Source: Psychrobacillus faecigallinarum (GTDB taxonomy: Bacteria; Bacillota; Bacilli; Bacillales_A; Planococcaceae). Taken from it: a stretch of DNA of 64,000 bases. Numbering within the stretch: position 1 is the first letter of the stretch; each line of letters starts with the position of its first letter. The translations under genes and the position numbers were made by a program. The notes below the pieces were generated by a model. The model was not told the DNA's origin. It did not search any database and saw only the letters and a list, made by a program, of their open reading frames with translations. Shown in pieces: positions 47,507 through 56,813 of the stretch. The stretch spans positions 310,001-374,000 of the forward strand of contig NZ_JACSQO010000002.1 in the NCBI RefSeq assembly GCF_014836595.1, read 5' to 3'.

Positions 47507-48385
47507 TTGACAAATTTACAGATTGCCTACCTTGGACCGGAGGCTTCTTTTACTCACTTAGCAACACAGGCGTTATTTCCAACGGATTGTTTACTACCAA
47601 TACGAACAATTCCAGAGTGTATTGAAATGGTTAGTAACGGACAGGTTGAGGTAGCAGTTGTTCCACTTGAAAATGCTTTAGAGGGCACGGTGCCTTTAAC
47701 GATAGATTATTTATTTCATGAAGCTGAAGTAAACGTAATTGCAGAAATTTTGTCACCGATTGCTCAGCATTTGATGGTTCATCCAAATAATATGGAAAAA
47801 TGGGAAAAAATATCAACTATTTACTCCCATCCACATGCATTGGCTCAGTGCCACAAATATTTGTACTATCGATTTGGTAAGGTGCCATTAGAGCAATCTT
47901 CCTCAACTGCAGCAGCAGCAAAGTATGTGTCGGAACGAGCAGATGAATGTATTGCTGCAATCGCAAATACATCCGCAGCAGCTGAATATGATTTAAAAAT
48001 CGTTGAACATAATATTCATGATTTTCATTTTAACCATACTCGGTTCTTCGTGCTTTCGAAAAAGAAAAAATGTATAGAAACCAAAGGACATAATGGACAG
48101 GTTAAAACTACTGTAATGATCACACTACCAAAAGATGATCGATCAGGAGCTCTTCATCAAGTCCTTTCTGTATTTGCATGGCGTCAGCTTAACTTGAGTA
48201 AAATCGAATCTCGACCTTTAAAAACCGGACTCGGACAATATTTTTTCATCATAGACGTGCTCGAAGATGAGAAAGCTCCAATGATGATAGGGGCAATTGA
48301 AGAGTTGAAGGCTTTAGGTTGTGAGGTTAAATCACTTGGCTCCTATTATACATACGAAACAAAAGCGGAAGTACCCTCTGAATAA
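47507..48385 (+). CDS. pheA: prephenate dehydratase
   Basis: About 292 aa. Makes phenylpyruvate in phenylalanine synthesis. The catalytic PDT domain (about 1-185) has QIAYLGPEASFTHLA, VPLENALEGTV and HNIHDFHFNHTRFFVL. An ACT regulatory domain follows with LHQVLSVFAWRQLNLSKIESRP, the Phe-binding ESRP motif. TTG 47507 is 9 nt after AAGGAG; ATG 47501 is the alternative, at only 3 nt. A strong terminator follows. Confidence 0.94.
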   Translation: MTNLQIAYLGPEASFTHLATQALFPTDCLLPIRTIPECIEMVSNGQVEVAVVPLENALEGTVPLTIDYLFHEAEVNVIAEILSPIAQHLMVHPNNMEKWEKISTIYSHPHALAQCHKYLYYRFGKVPLEQSSSTAAAAKYVSERADECIAAIANTSAAAEYDLKIVEHNIHDFHFNHTRFFVLSKKKKCIETKGHNGQVKTTVMITLPKDDRSGALHQVLSVFAWRQLNLSKIESRPLKTGLGQYFFIIDVLEDEKAPMMIGAIEELKALGCEVKSLGSYYTYETKAEVPSE

Positions 48386-48423
48386 ATTACCCTTTATTTA
48401 ATAGACCAGAAATTTTATATATT

Positions 48424-48465
48424 AAGAATGCCATGAACTCTCTGTTCATGGCATTCTTGTTAAAT
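48424..48465 (+). terminator. terminator of pheA
   Basis: Perfect 15-bp stem AAGAATGCCATGAAC / GTTCATGGCATTCTT, loop TCTCT, then GTTAAAT. In the 324-base gap 48386-48709 this and the niaR terminator are the only structures I see; about 48470-48600 shows nothing convincing. Confidence 0.85.
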
Positions 48466-48604
48466 ACAAAGAAAAATGTTGGATATTGCTCTTTGCAAAT
48501 AGAAGATGGTAAACCAAGCAAAGTAACCAACGAAAAACTTTTGAAAAGTATACGTATAAAACAAGTTTGTATTGATTTTCAAATTTTGAGGTTTCATTTT
48601 ATTC

Positions 48605-48642
48605 AAAAATAAAAAGCTCCTAAACCAAACTAATTTAGAAAC
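48605..48642 (-). terminator. weak terminator of niaR
   Basis: On the minus strand TTCTAAA pairs with TTTAGGA, followed by GCTTTTTATTTTTG. The stem is short. Confidence 0.45.
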
Positions 48643-48709
48643 TTTACTATGTTCTTAAGCATTTTAAATCAAAAATCTAGTGGGCACTTTAAGAGGCTTC
48701 AACTACCCT

Positions 48710-49246
48710 TTAATTTTGCTCATCCATTATATACCCTTTTTTTCGAATAGCCTCTATTCCTCTTACTAATATCTCCTCACTTGGGGCAGATAACCGATGA
48801 ATGTGAACCCCTGAAGTTAGCTCTAGTAAAAAGGAAGCTTCTGTTTCTCGTACTTTTTTTAAAAATATTTCCACATCATGTCGATTGGAAACCATAATAG
48901 ATGAGGTAATTTCGCCGTATACCGTGTGTTCTACAGTTACATTTTCTACTGTAACGCCAGCATCTACTAATGTTAATAACTCCTCCTCAGTCTCCTTTGA
49001 TTTATGGATACATACTACACTTTTTTGGACAGAACCAAAGTCTTCGCGGTTAGGTAATAAAATGTACCCTTGGTTAGTAGACATAATAGGATGATTGGTG
49101 GCCTTCAGCAGGGTAATATCGTTTACTATTACCTGTCTACTCACATTTGCTAATTTAGCAAGCTCAGACCCTTTAATAGGTTGGTCTTGTTCCTTGAGAT
49201 AAGAACAGATCCAAGTTCTACGCTCTGCCCCTTTTAATTTTTTCAT
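48710..49246 (-). CDS. niaR: NAD biosynthesis transcriptional repressor NiaR
   Basis: 178 aa from the ATG at 49246, with TTGGAGG upstream. An N-terminal winged helix (ERRTWICSYLKEQDQPIKGSELAKLANVSRQVIVNDI) is followed by a 3H domain with conserved histidines (IHKSKETEEELL, VEHTVYGEI, GVHIHRLSA) that bind nicotinic acid. It represses NAD synthesis and niacin uptake genes. In B. subtilis it sits next to nifS-nadBCA; here those genes are absent and safA follows divergently. Confidence 0.92.
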   Translation of the reverse strand: MKKLKGAERRTWICSYLKEQDQPIKGSELAKLANVSRQVIVNDITLLKATNHPIMSTNQGYILLPNREDFGSVQKSVVCIHKSKETEEELLTLVDAGVTVENVTVEHTVYGEITSSIMVSNRHDVEIFLKKVRETEASFLLELTSGVHIHRLSAPSEEILVRGIEAIRKKGYIMDEQN

Positions 49247-49334
49247 AAGTAAATTCCTCCAACCTTGCATAACAGTATAGTTGCTATTCATAAGTTTATC
49301 ATGAAGGGAACTATCAATGTTTTAAAATCTGTGA

Positions 49335-49361
49335 CCAATTTTTGTTGTTACACATATTTTA
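49335..49361 (+). promoter_or_regulatory. candidate mother-cell (sigma-K type) promoter of safA
   Basis: AC at 49335-49336, 16 bases, then CATATTTTA (49353-49361), an exact fit to CATAnnnTA. SafA is a mother-cell coat protein, which supports the call, but the consensus is short. Confidence 0.35.
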
Positions 49362-49383
49362 AGGTGAAGGAAGGAGGAAGACT

Positions 49384-50613
49384 GTGCAAATTCATATTGT
49401 TAAAAAGGGTGATACCCTTTGGAAAATATCAAGAGAGTATGGAGTTTCTTTTGATGATTTAAAAAAGATAAATGCTCATTTAGCTAATCCCGAATATATT
49501 GTACCAGGAATGAAAATCTTCATACCAGAAGCGAGGAAGACAGAAAGTATGGTACATCCTTATGGGGAGAATCGCCCAAACAAGAAGGGGATGATGGGTG
49601 ATGGAACAGCTCAGCCATACGATGGCAACCTTAAACAAATTCAAAAGGCTCAGCCAATACCAAAAGCGCAACCAATTCCACAAGCTGCACCTACACCAAA
49701 AGCTGTACCTATACCAAAAGCCCAACCTGCACAACCAATGCCACCAATTCAGCCAAGTGTACCTGCTCCAAAAGAAAAAATTATTCAAAAGTCGATACCT
49801 GTCCCCGTACCTGTACCAATTCCGATAATAGTACCTGAATCTAAACCAGCACCGCAGCCAAAACCAGTACCAGTACCAAAACCAGTTCCTGTGCCACAAC
49901 CAGCGCCAAAGCCAAAGCCAGTACCTCAAGCAAAACCGGAGGTAAAACCACAGCCTAAGCCCGTACAACCAATTCCGATTCAACCAGTTCAGCCTAAGCT
50001 AATACCTGTTCCATGTCCACCAATGCAGCAGCATCCTATTATGTACCCTGTTCCTTGCCCGCCTATGCCTTGTCCACCTATGCCATGCCCGCCGGATCCA
50101 TGTGCACACGTTCACCCGATGCATTATATGCAGCAAAATCACCCAATGGCTATTCAACCAACCCATTTTGCTCCAATGCAAATGATGCCATCGCCAGAAT
50201 ATGATATGCCTTCACCAAATAGTTGGATGCTTATCGAATCTTCCAATATAGACGTAGAAGAGCAGGTAGAATACAGTGTTATGCCTAGTCATCCTCGTAT
50301 GCCGGCTGTAGAGACTCTAGCGACGCAGATGACAGAAATGATGGTGGAGGAACCTTCTTCTGCTTTAGAAATGGCTAACGATTATATGCAAAATGATTAT
50401 TTTCAGCAATATCAACAGCAGAACGCTCAACAGGCATATATTCAACCGCATTATGAGCAAACCCCATGTGCATCATGTGGCGATTCACATATGAACTATG
50501 CTCAGCCACAAATGTATAGTCATAATCCGTATCACGGTGGTTATCCTTGTCCTCCACAACCATATTATCAACATGTATATCCGTGTCCACCATATCCGCA
50601 TCAGCACTTTTAA
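49384..50613 (+). CDS. safA: SafA-like spore coat morphogenetic protein
   Basis: 409 aa. N-terminal LysM domain (IHIVKKGDTLWKISREYGVSFDDLKKINAHL, about 2-48). A long Pro/Lys/Val/Gln region (about 80-210) of alternating PxP units follows, then a Met/Pro/Cys-rich stretch (CPPMPCPPMPCPPDPC) and a His/Tyr/Gln-rich tail with repeated HNPYHGGYPCPP-like units. B. subtilis SafA organises the inner coat and has the same LysM plus Pro/Tyr/His-rich layout. GTG 49384 follows AAGGAGGAAG. Identity is supported by neighbouring niaR and by the LysM match. Confidence 0.85.
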   Translation: MQIHIVKKGDTLWKISREYGVSFDDLKKINAHLANPEYIVPGMKIFIPEARKTESMVHPYGENRPNKKGMMGDGTAQPYDGNLKQIQKAQPIPKAQPIPQAAPTPKAVPIPKAQPAQPMPPIQPSVPAPKEKIIQKSIPVPVPVPIPIIVPESKPAPQPKPVPVPKPVPVPQPAPKPKPVPQAKPEVKPQPKPVQPIPIQPVQPKLIPVPCPPMQQHPIMYPVPCPPMPCPPMPCPPDPCAHVHPMHYMQQNHPMAIQPTHFAPMQMMPSPEYDMPSPNSWMLIESSNIDVEEQVEYSVMPSHPRMPAVETLATQMTEMMVEEPSSALEMANDYMQNDYFQQYQQQNAQQAYIQPHYEQTPCASCGDSHMNYAQPQMYSHNPYHGGYPCPPQPYYQHVYPCPPYPHQHF

Positions 50614-50615
50614 AT

Positions 50616-51464
50616 GTGGATACTTATATAAAGCAGATAAAGAAAAATGTATGGAAGTGGAAAAACGAAGATGGTATTTTTTCTGTAAAAAAATACACTT
50701 CGGGAGAGCAAGCTGCAAAAATTCGTTATATCCATGATGAGCTATACCGTTTAGAAAAACCTTTTGTATTACCTATAATTCCTTCAACACAGCAGGATTA
50801 TATAATTCAGCCATGGTTTAAAAATAATCGTACAGTGAGTTATAAAGACAAAAAAGATAGATCTGAGACTTATTCTTTACTTAAGAGAATGCATAGCACT
50901 AGAAAAAAGATTGAATGGGAAAAGAGTAATTTGCTTTATCCTTTTAATTTAATTTCCAAGTGGCAAACTAGATTTCTAAAAGTAGATGAAATAGCTCCTT
51001 TTATAGAATCCTATATTGGTTTTAATAAGACAAAATTGCTAGTGCAATATGGGGATATGGCACTTCAAAACATTCGACCATTTAGTATGAAGAATCCGAC
51101 ACTATTGCATGGGGATGTCGTACATCATAACTTTTTAGCCAATGACTTTACTTATAAAATAATTGATTTTGACTTGGCGGTGTTAGGACCTAGGGAGACG
51201 GAGTACATCCTTTGGATTCATCGGGTTTTGCCTGAAATGGAGTATGATATTGAATTGTTCCTAAACGAGTTTCCTGAGTTAGAGAAAACTGTTGCAAAAT
51301 ATAAAGAAGCAATCATGTACCCAAATGAATTGTATAGAGAATGGTTGTATGCGTTTGCCTTGCCCGGCGAGAGGAAACAAAAGTTTATTAACCAGCTTAT
51401 TCCGTATACGAACAAAGCTTTAACAAATTGGCCTAGTTTATGCTATAATTTAAGTCAGCTATAA
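50616..51464 (+). CDS. APH-fold phosphotransferase, spore coat CotS/YsxE type
   Basis: About 282 aa from GTG 50616, three bases after the safA stop with no ribosome binding site, so translation is probably coupled to safA. The frame is open back to 50547 inside safA. The catalytic motif LLHGDVVHHNFL (HGDxxxxN) and the metal motif IIDFDLAVLG are intact, so it could be an active kinase; the ATP-lobe Lys would be in IFSVKKYTSG. The family includes CotS and YsxE (coat) and choline/aminoglycoside kinases. Linkage to safA suggests a coat role; the substrate is unknown. Confidence 0.75.
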   Translation: MDTYIKQIKKNVWKWKNEDGIFSVKKYTSGEQAAKIRYIHDELYRLEKPFVLPIIPSTQQDYIIQPWFKNNRTVSYKDKKDRSETYSLLKRMHSTRKKIEWEKSNLLYPFNLISKWQTRFLKVDEIAPFIESYIGFNKTKLLVQYGDMALQNIRPFSMKNPTLLHGDVVHHNFLANDFTYKIIDFDLAVLGPRETEYILWIHRVLPEMEYDIELFLNEFPELEKTVAKYKEAIMYPNELYREWLYAFALPGERKQKFINQLIPYTNKALTNWPSLCYNLSQL

Positions 51465-51474
51465 TAGTTTAATG

Positions 51475-51516
51475 GAGGATGGTCGCTCAAGCTATGGGCG
51501 GCCCTCTTTGTTTGTT
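51475..51516 (+). terminator. terminator of safA operon
   Basis: Stem GAGGATGGTCGCTCA with TGGGCGGCCCTC (a 2-base bulge and G-U pairs), loop AGCTA, tail TTTGTTTGTT. Confidence 0.7.
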
Positions 51517-51517
51517 A

Positions 51518-51526
51518 TGCTATAAT
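51518..51526 (+). promoter_or_regulatory. extended -10 promoter of ruvAB-queA-tgt
   Basis: TGCTATAAT just after the terminator, about 30 bases before ruvA. No good -35. Confidence 0.5.
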
Positions 51527-51555
51527 GATTGTATGGAAATGGTGGGAAGCAAAGT

Positions 51556-52176
51556 ATGTATGATTACATAAAAGGGCAGGTCACTAGAGTGACTCCTGAA
51601 TATGTTGTTTTAGAGCAACAGGGCATTGGCTATCAATTGTTTACGCCAAACCCATATGCATTTAGAAAAAGTGAAGAGATAATACAAGTTTTTACTTATC
51701 TTCATATAAGAGAAGATGCTCAGCAATTAATGGGTTTTCCTACACTTGCACAGAGAGAGCTGTTCCGAAAGTTAATACTTGTTTCTGGTATAGGTCCTAA
51801 GGGAGCACTGGCTATACTTGCAAGTGGGGAGCCTACTCATGTAATTCAAGCAATAGAAAGGGAAGATGAATCATTCTTAGTAAAATTCCCTGGAGTAGGT
51901 AAAAAAACAGCAAGACAAATGATATTAGACTTAAAAGGAAAGCTAAATGACTTAATCGATATTGAGTTAATGGAATTCGATAATGACGAACCTGGCCTAT
52001 TTGTTGAAAATGAATCGGATCATGAATTGGAAGAAGCTATTCTAGCTCTAACAGCACTAGGATACTCTGAACGGGAGCTTTCAAAAATACGCCCATTACT
52101 TAAGTCAAATAATGATTTACATACAACGGACGAATTTATGAAAAAAGGATTGCAGCTATTATTTTCAGGTAAATAA
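51556..52176 (+). CDS. ruvA: Holliday junction DNA helicase subunit RuvA
   Basis: 206 aa from ATG 51556 (MYDYIKGQVTRV). Domain I OB fold is followed by tandem helix-hairpin-helix motifs (LILVSGIGPKGALAIL and LVKFPGVGKKTARQMI, about 70-125) and a flexible linker to the C-terminal domain III that contacts RuvB. Start of a DNA repair and tRNA modification operon. Confidence 0.96.
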   Translation: MYDYIKGQVTRVTPEYVVLEQQGIGYQLFTPNPYAFRKSEEIIQVFTYLHIREDAQQLMGFPTLAQRELFRKLILVSGIGPKGALAILASGEPTHVIQAIEREDESFLVKFPGVGKKTARQMILDLKGKLNDLIDIELMEFDNDEPGLFVENESDHELEEAILALTALGYSERELSKIRPLLKSNNDLHTTDEFMKKGLQLLFSGK

Positions 52177-52193
52177 GAAAGGAGGGGCTTTGA

Positions 52194-53204
52194 ATGACAG
52201 AACGTGTGATTTCCAGTGATGTTTCTCCATATGATGAGCCATTTGAGCAATCACTTCGTCCACAGTTATTATCACAATATATTGGACAGGATAAAATAAA
52301 GCATAACCTGAGTATTTTTATCGAAGCGGCAAAAATGAGAAATGAGAGTCTGGATCATTGTCTTCTATATGGACCTCCTGGACTTGGTAAAACTACACTT
52401 GCCGCAGTTATCGCAAACGAAATGGATGTACAAATGCGGATGACAAGCGGTCCAGCTATTGAGCGACCGGGTGATTTAGCTGCGATAGTTAGTTCGCTTG
52501 AGCCGGGCGATGTACTATTCATCGATGAGATTCATCGATTAAATCGTTCTATTGAAGAAGTACTTTATCCTGCTATGGAAGATTTTTGCTTAGACATCGT
52601 TGTAGGGAAAGGGCCGGCTGCCAGAAGTGTACGCTTAGATCTACCACCTTTTACATTAGTGGGAGCAACGACAAGAGCAGGTGCATTATCTGCTCCGCTC
52701 CGTGACAGGTTTGGAGTACTGCTTCGTTTAGATTACTACGATGAAGAGGCGCTAACGGCGATTGTTGTAAGAAGTGCAGAGCTATTTAACGCTACAATCG
52801 ATCATGAATCTGCGGGAGAAATTGCTCGTCGCTCAAGAGGGACTCCTCGTATTGCCAATCGTTTGCTAAAACGGGTGAGGGATTATGCGCAAGTTAGAGG
52901 AAATGGTAAAATTACTTTAAGTATTGCGAAAGATGCATTAGAGTTATTACAAGTGGATCCACTAGGTTTGGATCATATAGATCATAAACTCATGAACGCA
53001 ATGATTGAGCGTTTTAGAGGTGGTCCAGTTGGATTAGATACGATTGCAGCTAGCATAGGAGAAGAATCTACTACAATAGAGGATGTATATGAGCCATATT
53101 TAATGCAAATTGGTTTTATTCAACGATCTCCACGTGGAAGAATTGTGACTCCACTAGCATATGAACACTTAGGAATACCATTGCCAACTGATACAAACAA
53201 CTAA
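52194..53204 (+). CDS. ruvB: Holliday junction DNA helicase subunit RuvB
   Basis: 336 aa AAA+ motor for branch migration. Walker [11 protein letters not shown], Walker [12 protein letters not shown], sensor [18 protein letters not shown], and the C-terminal winged helix ([19 protein letters not shown]). AAAGGAGG upstream. Follows ruvA by 17 bases. Confidence 0.98.
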   Translation: MTERVISSDVSPYDEPFEQSLRPQLLSQYIGQDKIKHNLSIFIEAAKMRNESLDHCLLYGPPGLGKTTLAAVIANEMDVQMRMTSGPAIERPGDLAAIVSSLEPGDVLFIDEIHRLNRSIEEVLYPAMEDFCLDIVVGKGPAARSVRLDLPPFTLVGATTRAGALSAPLRDRFGVLLRLDYYDEEALTAIVVRSAELFNATIDHESAGEIARRSRGTPRIANRLLKRVRDYAQVRGNGKITLSIAKDALELLQVDPLGLDHIDHKLMNAMIERFRGGPVGLDTIAASIGEESTTIEDVYEPYLMQIGFIQRSPRGRIVTPLAYEHLGIPLPTDTNN

Positions 53205-53222
53205 AAAAGGAAGTACTTATTA

Positions 53223-54263
53223 ATGAGAGTAGAAGATTTTGATTTTGAATTACCAGAAGAGTTAATTGCACAAACACCATTAGCTGATCGCACGAGTAGT
53301 AAACTTTTAATAACGGACTATCCAAATAATAAGCTTGAACACAAAAGCTTTGCCATGATTATTGATGAATTGAATGAGGGTGATTGCCTAGTTTTAAATG
53401 ATACGAAGGTTATGCCGGCTCGTTTAATGGGCGTCAAAGAGGACACAGGAGCAAATATTGAAGTACTATTATTGACTCAAATGGAGGGTGATGAGTGGGA
53501 AACACTTGTCAAACCAGCAAAACGAGTAAAAATTGGTACAAAAATTGTATTTGGAGAAGGCTTGTTGACAGCTGTATGTACAGGTTTAAAGGATCACGGA
53601 GGAAGAATTTTCCGTTTTGAATATGATGGAGTATTTTTTGAGGTATTGGACAAGCTTGGAGAAATGCCACTACCACCTTATATCCATGAAAAGCTAGATG
53701 ATAAGGATCGTTATCAAACAGTTTACGCAAAGGAACAGGGTTCAGCAGCAGCACCAACAGCTGGACTTCATTTTACAACGGAATTATTGGAAGCAATAAA
53801 AGAAAAAGGTGTTAACATTGCTTTTGTGACACTTCATGTTGGTTTGGGCACATTCCGACCAGTAAGTGTGGATTCCATTGATGATCATGAAATGCATGCG
53901 GAATTTTACCGTATCACAAAGGAAACAGCAGATTTAATCAATGGAGTGAAGGCAGCTGGTGGAAAGATCGTTGCGGTGGGTACAACTTCCACTAGAACAC
54001 TTGAAACTGTTGCTACTAGATTTAATGGTATTCTTCAAGAGGATAGTGGTTGGACATCTATATTCATTTATCCAGGCTATGAATTTAAATGTATTGATGG
54101 AATGATCACTAACTTCCATTTACCAAAGTCTACCCTTGTAATGCTAGTGAGTGCTTTAACATCAAAAGAATTTATACTATCTGCATACCAAGAAGCTATC
54201 GAGCAACGTTATCGTTTCTTTAGCTTTGGAGATGCGATGTTCATAAAAGGAAGGAATTATTAA
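53223..54263 (+). CDS. queA: S-adenosylmethionine:tRNA ribosyltransferase-isomerase
   Basis: 346 aa. Transfers the ribosyl group of SAM to preQ1 at the tRNA wobble position, forming epoxyqueuosine. Diagnostic motifs [39 protein letters not shown] and [13 protein letters not shown] are present. Directly followed by tgt, which supplies preQ1-tRNA. Confidence 0.97.
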   Translation: MRVEDFDFELPEELIAQTPLADRTSSKLLITDYPNNKLEHKSFAMIIDELNEGDCLVLNDTKVMPARLMGVKEDTGANIEVLLLTQMEGDEWETLVKPAKRVKIGTKIVFGEGLLTAVCTGLKDHGGRIFRFEYDGVFFEVLDKLGEMPLPPYIHEKLDDKDRYQTVYAKEQGSAAAPTAGLHFTTELLEAIKEKGVNIAFVTLHVGLGTFRPVSVDSIDDHEMHAEFYRITKETADLINGVKAAGGKIVAVGTTSTRTLETVATRFNGILQEDSGWTSIFIYPGYEFKCIDGMITNFHLPKSTLVMLVSALTSKEFILSAYQEAIEQRYRFFSFGDAMFIKGRNY

Positions 54264-55403
<1,140 letters not shown>

Positions 55404-55445
55404 TTCTTGTATACTGTATAAAGAGGAAAAGGAGGGGAAATATTA

Positions 55446-55712
55446 GTGGATTTAGTAGGTTTATTACCAATTATTGCTATGTTCGTCGTAATGTGGTTCT
55501 TTATCATTCGACCAGCGCAAAAGAGACAGAAAACTACAGCTGAAATGCAAAGCAATCTAAAGCGTGGAGATCATATTATCACTGTTGGTGGATTACACGG
55601 AAAAGTAGATGCAGTGGATGACCAAACTATTTTTGTAGTAGTAGCAGATGGTACGCGTTTACAATTTGAACGCGTTGCAGTTGGACGAGTTGTAACGGAT
55701 TCAACAATCTAA
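55446..55712 (+). CDS. yajC: preprotein translocase subunit YajC
   Basis: 88 aa. A single N-terminal transmembrane helix (about 5-22) is followed by the conserved FFIIRPAQKRQK and MQSNLKRGDHIITVGGLHGKV. Accessory partner of SecDF. GTG 55446 follows GGAGGGGAAATATTA. A terminator follows. Confidence 0.95.
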   Translation: MDLVGLLPIIAMFVVMWFFIIRPAQKRQKTTAEMQSNLKRGDHIITVGGLHGKVDAVDDQTIFVVVADGTRLQFERVAVGRVVTDSTI

Positions 55713-55721
55713 AAAAAATAA

Positions 55722-55754
55722 AGAGCTTACTCTTAGGAGTAAGTTCTTTTTTTA
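55722..55754 (+). terminator. terminator after yajC
   Basis: Stem AGAGCTTACTC / GAGTAAGTTCT (one G-U), loop TTAG, tail TTTTTTTA. Confidence 0.88.
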
Positions 55755-55782
55755 TGGGCAATCTAATAGTGAGGTGAATTTT

Positions 55783-56421
55783 GTGAACGAGATTCTCATT
55801 ATTATTTTCCGTACGATAGCATTATATTGGATCATACTAGCTATATTAAGAATGATGGGAAAAAGAGAAGTCGGTGAGTTGAGTATTTTTGACTTAGTCG
55901 TCTTTTTATTGATAGCTGAAGTTGGAGCAATAGCAATAGATGATCCAAGAAGTGAATTTATGCATGCTTTACTACCAATGTTGACGTTATTGATCATTCA
56001 GTTAATTGCTTCTTATACTTCCTTAAAAAGTAAAAAATTTAGAGATATGATGGAAGGCCATCCCTCTATTATTATGAAGGATGGAATTATTGTTGAAAAA
56101 GAGATGAGGAAACAAAGATATAATATGGACGATTTGCTTCAACAGCTTCGGGAGCAACAAATAGGCTCTATCCGTTCGGTTTCCTATGCGTTCTTAGAGC
56201 CCTCTGGAAACTTATCTGTTTTTAAGAAGGATGAGGAACAATTTATTTTCCCTTTGATTACTGATGGCGATATACAACTAGAACACCTTACACGAATTGG
56301 TAAAAGTAAGGAATGGTTACTAGAAGAGCTTGAAAAGAAAATGATTTTGGATCCCACCAAGGTGTTTTATTGTAGCTATGAGGACGATGAACTATATATT
56401 CAATTAAGGACATCATTTTAA
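55783..56421 (+). CDS. DUF421 family membrane protein (YrbG-like)
   Basis: 212 aa from GTG 55783, five bases after GAGGTGA. Three transmembrane helices in the first ~85 residues (ILRMMGKREVGELSIFDLVVFLLIAE is the family hallmark) are followed by a cytoplasmic domain with GHPSIIMKDGIIVEKEMRKQRYNMDDLLQQLREQ. Related proteins (YetF, YrbG) occur with spore membrane and coat genes; the biochemical role is unknown. Synteny with B. subtilis yrbG between yajC and spoVB. Confidence 0.88.
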   Translation: MNEILIIIFRTIALYWIILAILRMMGKREVGELSIFDLVVFLLIAEVGAIAIDDPRSEFMHALLPMLTLLIIQLIASYTSLKSKKFRDMMEGHPSIIMKDGIIVEKEMRKQRYNMDDLLQQLREQQIGSIRSVSYAFLEPSGNLSVFKKDEEQFIFPLITDGDIQLEHLTRIGKSKEWLLEELEKKMILDPTKVFYCSYEDDELYIQLRTSF

Positions 56422-56428
56422 AAAGATA

Positions 56429-56789
56429 GAAGAGGCTGGGACATAAGTAGATTCATGCTACGTAAAAATGTTGTGAGTAGATTCTTGTTATAATATTTAA
56501 ACAAGAGGATACTTCATTCTGAGTGAATTTTGTTTTGTAGTGCCTGAAATTATGTACAGTTTTCACTTGATATCCTAGAAAATTCTAGTTTTTCGGAGCG
56601 AAGGCGGCGACTCCTAGGGGACAAGCGCGTGGGAGAGACTACGGGCTCGTCCCGTGTCCCCACCCAGGAAAGCGTCCGCTGTATCGGAGAACATTGACTA
56701 TGAGCAGAAAAAAAGTCCAGAAAATTTACTAATCGGTAAATTTCCAGGACTATTAAATTTCTAAGGTGGGTTTTGTCCCAGATTCTTCT
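56429..56789. repeat. 361-bp inverted-repeat-bounded intergenic element
   Basis: Ends are AGAAGAGGCTGGGACATAA (56429-56447) and TTTTGTCCCAGATTCTTCT (56771-56789), inverted repeats matching at 16 of 19 positions. Inside is a strikingly GC-rich core (about 56597-56695) with nested hairpins GGGGACA / TGTCCCC and ACGGG / CCCGT. A further inverted repeat lies at about 56717-56750 (GTCC ... AAATTTAC / GTAAATTT ... GGAC). No ORF. It fills almost all of the 392-base gap 56422-56813. Similar TGGGACA-ended and GC-rich modules are, to my knowledge, common intergenic repeats in Firmicutes. Confidence 0.65.
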
Positions 56790-56813
56790 TAGTCACTTCA
56801 TAATTTATTTATA

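Noticed and set aside
49480..49983. Long minus-strand frame rich in Trp, Arg and Tyr opposite safA
   Set aside because: It is the mirror of the Pro-rich PxP codons of safA (CCA/CCT read as TGG/AGG), has no ribosome binding site and no plausible protein character.
56429..56789. Insertion sequence
   Set aside because: It has terminal inverted repeats but no transposase frame and no visible target duplication; kept as a repeat element only.
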